A stretch of 64,000 bases of DNA from Rhizobium sp. BK316 (lineage in GTDB: Bacteria; Pseudomonadota; Alphaproteobacteria; Rhizobiales; Rhizobiaceae): NCBI RefSeq assembly GCF_014193695.1, contig NZ_JACHZR010000001.1, forward strand, positions 1,215,309-1,279,308, read 5' to 3'. Position 1 is the stretch's first letter; every line of letters starts with the position of its first letter. The notes beneath the pieces were generated by a model. It saw nothing but the letters and a program-made list of their open reading frames with translations. It was not told the origin of the DNA and ran no database searches. The position numbers were made by a program, and so were the translations under genes. Shown here in pieces: positions 8,292-15,654 of the stretch.

Positions 8292-8320
8292 CGGCGTTTC
8301 CCGCTTGCAGGGAAACGCCG
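8292..8320 (+). other. Stem-loop between the cupin and MFS genes
   Basis: Perfect 11-bp inverted repeat CGGCGTTTCCC/GGGAAACGCCG with a 7-nt loop, ending 23 nt before the MFS start codon. No U tract follows, so it is more likely an intercistronic mRNA processing or translation-control element than a terminator. Confidence 0.5.
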
Positions 8321-8343
8321 AATGGTCCCCGGAGGATTACGCA

Positions 8344-9549
8344 ATGACCGATATCGAACAGCCGCTCGGGCCGTCCGTGCACGCGCGCAAGGTCGTTTGC
8401 GCCGACAGCTGGCGCTTTGGACTGATCGCGCTCATCGCCTTTCTGACCTTGGTCGACCTCTTCGCGGCGCAAGCCGTATTGCCTTCCCTCGTCGACAAGT
8501 TCCAGGTCAGCCGCGCCACGATGGGGTTCGCCGTCAACGCCAGCACCTTCGGCATGGCCGTCGCCGGTCTGCTCGTCGCCTTCTTCGGCAGCGGCCTAGA
8601 TCGGCGCAAGGGCATCTGGATCAGCCTCGCGGTCCTGTCAGTTCCAACGACGCTTCTGGCCTTTACCGACAACATCATCGTCTTCGCAGCGCTACGGGTG
8701 CTCCAGGGGCTTTGCATGTCGACGGCCTTCACGCTCACGGCCGCCTACCTGTCCGAGCACTTTTCCGCCGGCAAAGCCGCCGGAGCTCTGGCCGCCTATG
8801 TCACCGGCAATGTCGCCAGCAATCTCTTCGGCCGGATGCTGTCTGCCGCCGTTGCCGGCCTTGGCGGCCTCTCGGTGACTTTTCTGATGTTTGCCACCCT
8901 CAACCTCCTCGGCGCCGTCCTGGTGTGGATCACGCTCAAAAGAACGGCCGGCATGATGAGGACCGATGCTCGGGGAAGCCTCACCATGCGCATTTGGGAC
9001 GTTCATCTCGCCGATCCGGATCTGCGCCGCGTCTTTATTATCGGCTTCCTCATCCTCTTCGTCTTCATCGGCACCTATACCTATGTCAACTTTCAGATCG
9101 TCGCGTTGGGGGTAAGGCCGATGGCGCTCGGCCTCGTCTATCTCGTCTTCCTCCCTTCGATCCTGACCACGCCTTTCGCCGGCAGGCTCGCAGCCAATAT
9201 CGGGCCGGCCACCGGAACCGTACTGACCCTGGCGATCGCTGTCGTCGGGCTCGTATCGCTTCTCAGCACATTTTTGCCGATCATCCTGCTCGGATTGACG
9301 CTAGTGGCTGTCGGCACCTTCCTCGCGCAGGCGATAGCGACCGGTATAGTCGGCAGGCGTGCCATGAGCGACAAGGCGGGAGCCAGCGGCATCTATCTGG
9401 CGTCCTACTATACCGGAGGCATGATCGGCAGCCTGGTCCTTGGCCAGGTCTACGACCACTTCGGCTGGAACGCCTGCGTCTACGTGCTGGTCGCGGCACT
9501 CGGCGCAGCAATGCTGCTCGCAGGTTCCCTGAACGCGCCGCCCCGATAG
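8344..9549 (+). CDS. MFS transporter
   Basis: A 401-residue major facilitator superfamily protein with about 12 hydrophobic segments. The loop between segments 2 and 3 contains GSGLDRRKGIWI, corresponding to the GxxxDRxGRR signature. The start at 8344 is supported by GGAGG 9 nt upstream; the reading frame extends farther back to 8236 but through the stem-loop and without a ribosome site. Drug or small-metabolite efflux is the usual role of this subgroup (YnfM/arabinose-efflux-like). It follows the secreted cupin gene by 91 nt and precedes a DUF302 protein by 63 nt, probably one transcript. Substrate cannot be inferred. Confidence 0.85.
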   Translation: MTDIEQPLGPSVHARKVVCADSWRFGLIALIAFLTLVDLFAAQAVLPSLVDKFQVSRATMGFAVNASTFGMAVAGLLVAFFGSGLDRRKGIWISLAVLSVPTTLLAFTDNIIVFAALRVLQGLCMSTAFTLTAAYLSEHFSAGKAAGALAAYVTGNVASNLFGRMLSAAVAGLGGLSVTFLMFATLNLLGAVLVWITLKRTAGMMRTDARGSLTMRIWDVHLADPDLRRVFIIGFLILFVFIGTYTYVNFQIVALGVRPMALGLVYLVFLPSILTTPFAGRLAANIGPATGTVLTLAIAVVGLVSLLSTFLPIILLGLTLVAVGTFLAQAIATGIVGRRAMSDKAGASGIYLASYYTGGMIGSLVLGQVYDHFGWNACVYVLVAALGAAMLLAGSLNAPPR

Positions 9550-9612
9550 GCCCCGCTCGAACCCGGCAACGATTTGAAAATGCAACCCTGCCAACCTCAA
9601 GGAGAGAGTGAC

Positions 9613-10095
9613 ATGCAAAGAACGATCAGCCTATTTTTCATGGCGGTACTTTCATTGACAGGAATAATCCTGTCGGCACCGGCCGCCGTCGTCCAGGCAG
9701 GTACCCGTGATGGTGTCGTTGTTCTGGAAAGCCGCTATTCGGTCGACGAGACCGTCAGAAAGATCAAAGGCAGCGTCGCCGAGAAGGGCATCATGCTGTT
9801 CGACGATATCGATCAAGCAGCGCTTGGTACCGCGGCCGGCAACCAGGTCCGCCCTTCGCGGCTCATCCTGTTCGGCAATCCGGCGCTCGGAACGACGTTC
9901 ATCACCGCCAACCCGGTGGCCGGGCTCGATTGGCCCGTCCGGGTTCTCGTTTACCAAACGAAGGATGGGACCGTTCGGGTCGCCTATACAGATTTTGACT
10001 GGATCGCGCACCGCCATGGCATCACCAGCCGCGAGAAGGAGTTCAAGATGGCGTCCGAGGTCATCAAAGCGGTGACGGCGCCGGTCCGTCAGTGA
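9613..10095 (+). CDS. Secreted DUF302 domain protein
   Basis: A 160-residue protein with a signal peptide (about residues 1-30, ending APAAVVQAG) and a single DUF302 domain covering most of the mature part. Typical family elements are SVDETVRKIKGSVAEKGIMLFDDIDQ near residue 45 and RPSRLILFGNPALGT near 78. DUF302 proteins are small periplasmic or cytoplasmic proteins with no settled biochemical role, often found with efflux or redox genes. The start at 9613 has a GGAGAGAG site; the frame continues upstream to 9574 without one. Last gene of the cupin-MFS-DUF302 group, followed by a terminator-like hairpin. Confidence 0.85.
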   Translation: MQRTISLFFMAVLSLTGIILSAPAAVVQAGTRDGVVVLESRYSVDETVRKIKGSVAEKGIMLFDDIDQAALGTAAGNQVRPSRLILFGNPALGTTFITANPVAGLDWPVRVLVYQTKDGTVRVAYTDFDWIAHRHGITSREKEFKMASEVIKAVTAPVRQ

Positions 10096-10113
10096 GTTTG
10101 CGACGATGCATCA

Positions 10114-10146
10114 GCAATGAGGTGGGATCGACTTCCTCCTCATTGC
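10114..10146 (+). terminator. Terminator-like hairpin after the DUF302 gene
   Basis: Perfect 9-bp inverted repeat GCAATGAGG/CCTCATTGC with a 15-nt loop, 18 nt beyond the stop codon. Only weak A/T follows, so the terminator call rests on position and stem strength. Confidence 0.5.
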
Positions 10147-10491
10147 GAAACGATGCGGCAAGCCTCTCATCCCACACCCTGGCCTTCACGGAAATAAACC
10201 TGAGACCGACCCATCGGTCGTAAGGCGTGCAGTTGAAAGGAATCGAACCAGCGTGTGCTGCTGCTGAAGTAATCGCATATTGATTTCATTGTGAAAAGCG
10301 CACCGTGTTCATCGAGTTTCCAGATAGCGGTTATCGCCCAGTCTTGGGAATAGGTCATCGAATGCAGCCATCGGACATTCCATTTCGGCTCGGCTCAACC
10401 GTGCCACACGAGTGCTCTCGTTAGTCTTTTGTCCGATGGGATTCCCGCTGGCTGTATGGGCGGGTTGCAATCCCGTCTGTAATCACGCCAA
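10147..10491. other. Intergenic stretch without a supported gene
   Basis: About 345 nt. A 63-codon reverse frame (10167-10358) is open but has no recognisable family pattern and no convincing ribosome site. No repeats or RNA gene recognised. Confidence 0.5.
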
Positions 10492-10758
10492 TCAATTTGA
10501 AACAGGGTGGATATGCGTCTGATGGGCGATTTGCTGCTTCTCGCGGATGAGGTTCAGGAAGGCGCGCTCATCCAGGTTTTCAGCATCAAGGCCGTCCCAG
10601 TCTAGCGCCGTCTGCATGAGCGCCATATCCATCAGGCGCACGAGATCCATGAGCTGCAATGATGAAGCACTGTCTCTTGCTGCGGAGATGAGGCGGAAGA
10701 GCCGCAGGAATCCCACCGGCTCATAGCTGTCAACCACGTCAGGAATTGCGTCGGCCAT
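10492..10758 (-). CDS. Small hypothetical protein (88 aa)
   Basis: An 88-residue acidic, mostly helical protein beginning MADAIPDVVDSYEPVGFLRL. It has no signal peptide, membrane segment or cysteine motif. The leucine-rich middle (LQLMDLVRLMDMALMQTALD) could form an amphipathic helix pair. The ATG at 10758 is preceded by TAAGG close by and GGAGG about 15 nt upstream. It stands alone on the minus strand, divergent from the LysR gene at 11120 with about 360 nt between. I do not recognise the family. It is similar in size and character to the 75- and 66-residue proteins encoded nearby (12.1 and 13.0 kb). Confidence 0.5.
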   Translation of the reverse strand: MADAIPDVVDSYEPVGFLRLFRLISAARDSASSLQLMDLVRLMDMALMQTALDWDGLDAENLDERAFLNLIREKQQIAHQTHIHPVSN

Positions 10759-11119
10759 TGCCTTAATTTGCCTCCAAGCTTGGCAGAGGTTCCGAGATCG
10801 AGCGGGTCTGCCTGCATCGTTCCCGAAACGGAATGTTGAATCGGATCTTGCCCGCGGAAAACGCTAACACACCCTATGAGTTGCGTAAACGATCCAACTG
10901 GATCGATTTAAAGACCGAAAATGCTGTACACTGGCGACACCTCTGCAATAGGATTAAACATCTCATTGGTAGTAGTTCTGGTTAGGCCAGCGATCAAAAT
11001 CGGCTCTTGCGATCGTTAAACTGCGACTTCTCAGCACCGATGAGCTGCCGTTCTTCAGCAATTGCCCGCAATCCCCGACTAAGTATATTGTTACGCTTCC
11101 ACTAATACGCGAGGCGGTC
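10759..11119. other. Divergent intergenic region between the 88-aa gene and LysR
   Basis: About 360 nt with no supported gene. It contains the inverted repeat CGATCC/GGATCG around position 10891-10906 and A/T-rich segments toward the LysR start, consistent with promoters for both flanking genes. No exact promoter can be named. Confidence 0.4.
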
Positions 11120-12178
11120 GTGAATAAACCCTTCCCTCCTCTTCCGTTCGGCAGCGAACGCGCCGATCTGGACAAATCGCCACTTGAAATCAGGGGCCTG
11201 CTTTCGCGGCCGATCTGGCGCGAGCTCAGAACCTTTCTGGCGGTCGCCAAAAGCCCCTCCTTTGCTCAAGCCGCGGAACTGCTCGGCACCAGCGCGCCCA
11301 CCGTCAGCCGCGATGTGAAGCGCCTCCAGGACCAGATCGGTTCGCAACTTGTCATCTCGACCTTTTCCGGCGTCACCCTGACGGAAACCGGCCGCAAGCT
11401 CGCCATCCAGGTCGCGGAACTGGATTTTCAGTTGTTCGCCCTTTCCAACGACCTGAAGGATGAGATGGATGCCGTCACCGGGCGGGTCGCCGTCAGCGTG
11501 ACCTCCGGCCTTGCCGTCGCCATCGTCGCTCCTGCGGTACCCCGGCTGAACGACAGCTATCCGCGCCTCAATCTCGACATCCGGGAACAGGTGTCGCTGG
11601 TCAATTTCGAGAAGAACCAGGCCGACCTGATGATCTCGCTGTCTCCGATCTCGAGAGCGGATGTCGATTGTGTCGAGATCGGCACTCTTCATCTCATTCC
11701 GGTGGCCAGCCGTGATTATCTGAAAAAATCCGGCGTTCCGCAGCGGCAGTTCATTTCCCAGCATGTCTATGTGCAGTGCAATTATTATGACTCCGACCGA
11801 GAGATCTGGAACGGCTGGCGCGGTCTCGTTCACGCCGGCCACCAGACCCACAACTGCGAGAACTCGCTCGCCTATTATGCGCTCGTTCGAAACGGCGCCG
11901 GCGTCGGGCTGCTCGGCAACTATGTTCTTGCAGATCCCGAACTCGTGCCGCTTGAACTCGGCGTTCATGTCGCTCTGCCGATCTACCTGATTTCCGTTGC
12001 CAATCGCAGGCAATCGAGACCGGTTGCCGCCGTCTATGACTGGATCGTCGATGTTTTCAGGACCAATCCGTCATTCGGGACTGGATTGACCTTCCCGTCC
12101 GGACGGCACGAGCAGGAAGAAAGCCTGCGCAAGATGCTTGAAACTATCGCTCCTCCGCCGCCTTCACAATCTGGCTGA
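11120..12178 (+). CDS. LysR family transcriptional regulator
   Basis: A 352-residue LysR-type protein, longer than the usual 300 because of an N-terminal extension of about 30 residues and a C-terminal tail. The winged helix-turn-helix is at about residues 30-90 (WRELRTFLAVAKSPSFAQAA, then TSAPTVSRDVKRLQDQIGSQL), followed by an effector-binding domain from about 115. The start codon is GTG at 11120. The 3' end overlaps the end of the convergent 75-residue gene by 35 nt. Target genes are not evident; the neighbouring small genes and GNAT gene are candidates. Unusual length at both ends is worth noting but fits several rhizobial LysR proteins. Confidence 0.85.
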   Translation: MNKPFPPLPFGSERADLDKSPLEIRGLLSRPIWRELRTFLAVAKSPSFAQAAELLGTSAPTVSRDVKRLQDQIGSQLVISTFSGVTLTETGRKLAIQVAELDFQLFALSNDLKDEMDAVTGRVAVSVTSGLAVAIVAPAVPRLNDSYPRLNLDIREQVSLVNFEKNQADLMISLSPISRADVDCVEIGTLHLIPVASRDYLKKSGVPQRQFISQHVYVQCNYYDSDREIWNGWRGLVHAGHQTHNCENSLAYYALVRNGAGVGLLGNYVLADPELVPLELGVHVALPIYLISVANRRQSRPVAAVYDWIVDVFRTNPSFGTGLTFPSGRHEQEESLRKMLETIAPPPPSQSG

Positions 12179-12371
12179 GCTCTTCCGAGATCGAAAGATA
12201 GGCATTCGCGACATCCTCGAGGAAGCCGGCAAGCTCGACCGGCTGCACTGTCGGATCGTTGATGAGACGACGCACCATTTCGGTGTGCAGTTTCGTGCGG
12301 GTCAGGATTTCCTCCTGCAGCGCCGCTGTTGCGGACTTGTCACCCGCGTTTCGCAAATCTGCCATGGTCAT
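12144..12371 (-). CDS. Small hypothetical protein (75 aa), coupled to a GNAT gene
   Basis: A 75-residue, probably all-helical protein starting MTMADLRNAGDKSATAALQE and ending in a charged helix. No signal peptide, cysteines or membrane segment. Its ATG overlaps the stop of the GNAT gene by 4 nt (ATGA type), so it is translated in tandem with that gene. Its 3' end runs 35 nt into the convergent LysR gene. The family is not recognised. Tight coupling argues for a partner or regulator of the acetyltransferase-like protein. Confidence 0.6.
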   Translation of the reverse strand: MTMADLRNAGDKSATAALQEEILTRTKLHTEMVRRLINDPTVQPVELAGFLEDVANAYLSISEELSQIVKAAEER

Positions 12372-12919
12372 GCTGTCTCAAACGAACTCGGTGCGTCCCA
12401 TTGGCCTTCGACACGCAACAGCAAAGCACTGCTGCTCTCCATCGTAATCGGGTCAGACGAGGCGGGAATTGTGCCGACAACGGTCAGATAAGGCTCCGGA
12501 TGGCCGGCGATCTCTACCGGGGGGCCGTCGACGATCTCCAGATCGAACAAAATGGTCCACAACCGCGCGAGGCGCTGCTCGGCTTGGGTCAGAACCTTCG
12601 TATAGCCCTTGCGCGCCACGTGATCGAACGTCATCTGAATGCAACGCTTAACCGTAAAAGGGTGTCGGTACTTTTCTCGGAAGCAGGTTCGTTCATACTT
12701 GGCAAAATCGGCGAACCAACGAATGCGAAGGGAGCCGACCGGCTCTTCGCCATCATAAAAGACGAAATGCGTGGCCTGGTGATCATTGCCATCGAAGATG
12801 AAGGAGGGCGAGATACCGTGCTCATGGACAAAGCAGATGCTTCTCAAGATCATCGCATCCCGAACATGGTCCGGGGTGGTTGCGACTTGGCATCGAAGAT
12901 TGGGATATTTGTTCACCAT
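12368..12919 (-). CDS. GNAT-fold acyltransferase-like protein
   Basis: A 183-residue protein with the pattern of a GNAT N-acyltransferase. VRDAMILRSICFVHEHGI resembles the N-terminal helix, GEEPVGSLRIRWFADFAKYE the central strands with an acyl-CoA-side GSLR, and CIQMTFDHVARKGYTKVLTQ the following helix, with AEQRLARLW near the end of the fold. AHL synthases share this fold, but the invariant LuxI residues are not obvious, so signal synthesis is not claimed. The ATG at 12919 gives the N terminus MVNKYPNLRC; the frame is open to 12943. The gene is first in a two-gene unit with the 75-residue protein. Substrate unknown. Confidence 0.6.
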   Translation of the reverse strand: MVNKYPNLRCQVATTPDHVRDAMILRSICFVHEHGISPSFIFDGNDHQATHFVFYDGEEPVGSLRIRWFADFAKYERTCFREKYRHPFTVKRCIQMTFDHVARKGYTKVLTQAEQRLARLWTILFDLEIVDGPPVEIAGHPEPYLTVVGTIPASSDPITMESSSALLLRVEGQWDAPSSFETA

Positions 12920-13005
12920 CGGTCGGCCTCGTTGTCTGTGCAACCCACTTCAACTCCAGAATGCGAGCCGCGCGAAGGACGAAGATTTCAGGGGGGATTT
13001 CAAAA

Positions 13006-13206
13006 ATGACGGACCCTGCCGATCCGATGGCAACCATCATCGCTCTCTGTGCCGAAGGGGCACGTCGGTTCGGCGACGACCCGAGGGCCATTGCGAGCTT
13101 CGTCGAAAATGAGATCGCCCGCCTCTCCGAGACAGAACAGCGGCAACTCAAGGAACAACTGACGCTTTTGACCGATGGAGGTGGATCTCAAAAGCCGATC
13201 ATGTAA
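13006..13206 (+). CDS. Small hypothetical protein (66 aa)
   Basis: A 66-residue helical protein beginning MTDPADPMATIIALCAEGAR, rich in charged residues and ending near LLTDGGGSQ. The ATG at 13006 has a run of G (GGGGGGA) 6 to 12 nt upstream as ribosome site. It precedes the XRE regulator by 50 nt on the same strand and is divergent from the GNAT gene. The family is not recognised. No catalytic motif or membrane segment is visible. Confidence 0.55.
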   Translation: MTDPADPMATIIALCAEGARRFGDDPRAIASFVENEIARLSETEQRQLKEQLTLLTDGGGSQKPIM

Positions 13207-13256
13207 AGACAATCCACAAGATTTGACGATTTCCGGAAGTATTCTCAAGGATAGGC

Positions 13257-13610
13257 ATGAAAGATCAGGAACTGAATTTGGCAATCGGCCAAAGGCTGCG
13301 CTCCGTGCGTGCCGCTCGTGGCGTCACCCAGAGCGAACTGGCCGCGCATATCGGTGTCGCGTTTCAGCAGATTCAAAAATATGAGAATGGTATAAACCGT
13401 CTGTCCGTTGCGGTCATGCTGCGGCTGTGCAGCTTCATGAAGGTGGATGCCGGTTGGTTCGTCAACGGCATCGAAACGGAGGCGGGCGCGGGTGTCGAGG
13501 ACGAGGCGGCCTATCTTGCGGAGGAAATCGGGCGCATCTCCGATGAGAAGATCCGCCGCAACCTGACGATGCTGATCCACTCCCTGACCGTCACCGATGT
13601 GGCGAACTGA
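13257..13610 (+). CDS. XRE-type helix-turn-helix regulator
   Basis: A 117-residue protein with an N-terminal Cro/CI-type helix-turn-helix (residues about 9-65: IGQRLRSVRAARGVTQSELA, FQQIQKYENGINRLSV) and a C-terminal charged helical tail of about 45 residues. This architecture is common in rhizobia (short stand-alone XRE regulators). The start gives the usual position of the HTH. It may share a transcript with the 66-residue protein upstream. It is convergent with the DHDPS-family gene, separated by a strong hairpin. The operator is unknown. Confidence 0.85.
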   Translation: MKDQELNLAIGQRLRSVRAARGVTQSELAAHIGVAFQQIQKYENGINRLSVAVMLRLCSFMKVDAGWFVNGIETEAGAGVEDEAAYLAEEIGRISDEKIRRNLTMLIHSLTVTDVAN

Positions 13611-13669
13611 AGGCAATCCGGCTGGCTTCGGCACAGCGTTGACCTGACGAGGCCGTACTTGCTGCGAGT

Positions 13670-13694
13670 GGCCTCGCAGGCAAGCTGCGAGGCC
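13670..13694. terminator. Bidirectional hairpin between convergent genes
   Basis: Perfect 10-bp inverted repeat GGCCTCGCAG/CTGCGAGGCC with a 5-nt loop, between the XRE stop (13610) and the DHDPS-family stop (13713). The left arm can alternatively pair with CGAGGCC at 13648-13654. Position favours a shared terminator, though no U tract is present. Confidence 0.55.
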
Positions 13695-13712
13695 TGGAGA
13701 TCATTGATAGTC

Positions 13713-14654
13713 TCAAGCCGCGTTCGGATAACGCACGGCGTACCAGTTCCTGAACAGGCGATACTGGTTTTCGAGGTGGCGGCGCTGCGAGTCGCTGAGC
13801 TTGTCGGTCTCGTTGAAGTGCAGCGTGTATTCCATCTCGCCATTCAGCACCATCAGATATTTGTAGTGCAGCACCAGATCCGGGCCTTCGTCATAGGTCG
13901 AAAGAACCATCAGCGCCTCTTCGAGCTCGCGTGCGGCGCTGCGGGCAACGGCATCGCCCTCTGCTGCCTTTTCGCAGAGCGAGACGAGATGCAGGACTTC
14001 CTTCGGCAGCGCATTGCCGATGCCGGTAATGGCGCCGCCTGCACCGCAATTGACGAAGCCGTGATAGACGCCGGTGTCGACGCCGACCATCAGCGTCAGC
14101 GCATCATCGCCCGACGTGATGTTTTCGGCCGCATAGGTCATGTCGCTCTTGCCGCCGAACTCCTTGAAGCCGACGAGGTTCGAGAAGCGCGAACGCAGAT
14201 CGAAGAAGAGATCGGCGCGCGTTGCAAAGCCGTAATAGGGGCTGTTGTAGATGACTGCCGGCAGGCCCTTTGCAGCCTCGAGGATCGCCGAGAAATGATC
14301 CCGCTGGGCCGAGACAGACGAGCCGCGCGACAGGACGCGCGGAATGACCATCAGTCCCTTGGCGCCGACGGCGGCCGCATGCGCGGCATGGGCAACAGCC
14401 GACTTAGTGTTGACGGCACCGGTGCCGACGATGACGGGAACACCCGCCTCGACGAGGCGCTTAACGCCTTCCTGGCGCTGCTCGTCCGTCAACAGCGGCC
14501 AGTCGCCCATCGAACCGCAGTAGACGACGGCGGACATGCCGAGGTCGATCAGTTCCTTGCCCTTGCGAGCAAGCGCGTCGAAGTCAGGGGTACGGTCATC
14601 GTTGCAGGGCGTCATGAGCGCCGGGATGCAGCCTTGGAATACGGAACCAGTCAT
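13713..14654 (-). CDS. DHDPS/NAL-family lyase, probably 1-pyrroline-4-hydroxy-2-carboxylate deaminase
   Basis: A 313-residue TIM-barrel protein of the dihydrodipicolinate synthase family. The Schiff-base lysine lies in NLVGFKEFGGKSD, and the tyrosine motif is VIYNSPYYGF. The N terminus GCIPALMTPCNDDRTPDFDA and the segment SAVVYCGSMGDWPLL match, as I recall them, the bacterial deaminases of trans-4-hydroxy-L-proline catabolism (HypD type) better than true DapA or arabinose-pathway dehydratases. That is memory-based, so the specific substrate is moderate confidence. The ATG at 14654 is used; a TTG at 14660 is the only alternative. The upstream palindrome TTGTCGACAA and the adjacent FadR-type GntR gene suggest repressor control. 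Other hydroxyproline genes are not in the window. Confidence 0.7.
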   Translation of the reverse strand: MTGSVFQGCIPALMTPCNDDRTPDFDALARKGKELIDLGMSAVVYCGSMGDWPLLTDEQRQEGVKRLVEAGVPVIVGTGAVNTKSAVAHAAHAAAVGAKGLMVIPRVLSRGSSVSAQRDHFSAILEAAKGLPAVIYNSPYYGFATRADLFFDLRSRFSNLVGFKEFGGKSDMTYAAENITSGDDALTLMVGVDTGVYHGFVNCGAGGAITGIGNALPKEVLHLVSLCEKAAEGDAVARSAARELEEALMVLSTYDEGPDLVLHYKYLMVLNGEMEYTLHFNETDKLSDSQRRHLENQYRLFRNWYAVRYPNAA

Positions 14655-14725
14655 CGCCAATCTCTCGTTATCTTAAAACTCCCCGGACATGGGGTTGATG
14701 AGGCATTTAACACCTTGCCGACTTC

Positions 14726-14735
14726 TTGTCGACAA
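14726..14735. promoter_or_regulatory. GntR-type operator upstream of the DHDPS-family gene
   Basis: Perfect palindrome TTGTCGACAA, matching the general TNGTNNACNA pattern of FadR/FCD-class GntR operators. It sits 72 nt upstream of the DHDPS-family start, next to the GntR gene at 14810, the most likely binding protein. Confidence 0.5.
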
Positions 14736-14809
14736 TAAAAATACAAAGCGCAATTTTCCTTCGACGCTCGACGAAGCGTTTACCCGGCGGCGCAAGAGTT
14801 TTGTAGCGA

Positions 14810-15514
14810 CTAGAGCGCCAACCCGGCGGTCTGGCGGGAATCGGCAGTGATGTAAGAGCGGATTTGGCCGACGATCTGATCAGCGTGAGCAGATGCCAGG
14901 CTGTCGGCGCGCGCCACGTCGCGATTGATGATCGCCTGGATCATCTCCTCGTGCTCGCCGACATATTGGCGCGGCAGGACATCGTTGAAGGAGGAATAGT
15001 AGAGCCTCAGGATGCGGCGTCCCTCGTCCAGCAGCCGGGTGAAGAGCTCGACATAGTATCGGTTCCGACCGGCCTGGGCGATCGCGATATGGAAGTCGCG
15101 GTTGGTCGAAATCATGCCGAGCACGTCGCGATTGGTGACCGCTATCTCGAAGGCCTTCTGCTGAACACGGATGGCGGCGATATCCCCTTCGGTGTGATTG
15201 GTGGCCGCAAGCCGGGTGGTGACGCGATACATCAGCGTAAGGGCATCGAAAAACTCCGGCAGGCCGAGGAAATCGATGTTCGAGACGATCGTCGCGCGGT
15301 TGGTCAGCGTCGTGATCAGCCCTTCGGCGGCAAGCCGCACCAGCGCTTCGCGGATCGGCGTTCGCGACAGCGCAAAACGATCGGACAATTGCTGTTCGTC
15401 GATCGGGCTGCCGGGCGGCAGTTTCAGCTCGATGATCTCGTTTCGAAGCGTCTCATAGACCGTCGATACGCCGGAGCCGCGCCGGTGTGTTTGCAGTTTT
15501 TCGGTCTCGTCCAC
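14810..15514 (-). CDS. GntR family regulator, FadR/FCD subfamily
   Basis: A 234-residue protein with an N-terminal winged helix (residues about 15-80: TVYETLRNEIIELKLPPGSP, FALSRTPIREALVRLAAEGL) and a C-terminal FCD ligand-binding domain (about 90-220) that contains metal-type residues in the NRDFHIAIAQ and EHEEMIQAI motifs. It lies directly upstream of the DHDPS-family gene on the same strand, with 155 nt between them containing a matching palindrome. Regulation of that gene by its substrate or product is the natural inference. Length and domain order are normal. Confidence 0.9.
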   Translation of the reverse strand: MDETEKLQTHRRGSGVSTVYETLRNEIIELKLPPGSPIDEQQLSDRFALSRTPIREALVRLAAEGLITTLTNRATIVSNIDFLGLPEFFDALTLMYRVTTRLAATNHTEGDIAAIRVQQKAFEIAVTNRDVLGMISTNRDFHIAIAQAGRNRYYVELFTRLLDEGRRILRLYYSSFNDVLPRQYVGEHEEMIQAIINRDVARADSLASAHADQIVGQIRSYITADSRQTAGLAL

Positions 15515-15654
15515 GCTTTCATCGTCCTTTCAAGCAGCCGAGTTGATACTCAGTTTACTAGCGAATCCGCTGGACAACTTCAAACCTTATATACTTTCTG
15601 TCGGCAGATGAAATTTTGAATGTTCCCTTTTGCCTCGACAAGAGGCAGCGGTGC

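Noticed and set aside
12368..12919. AHL (quorum signal) synthase
   Set aside because: The fold pattern is GNAT-like, but the invariant LuxI-family residues are not recognisable, so only an acyltransferase-like call is made.
13713..14654. True dapA (lysine biosynthesis) or L-arabinose-pathway KDA dehydratase
   Set aside because: The segments I can compare (CIPALMTPC, YCGSMGDWPLL) fit hydroxyproline-type deaminases better, and the gene has catabolic-type regulation.
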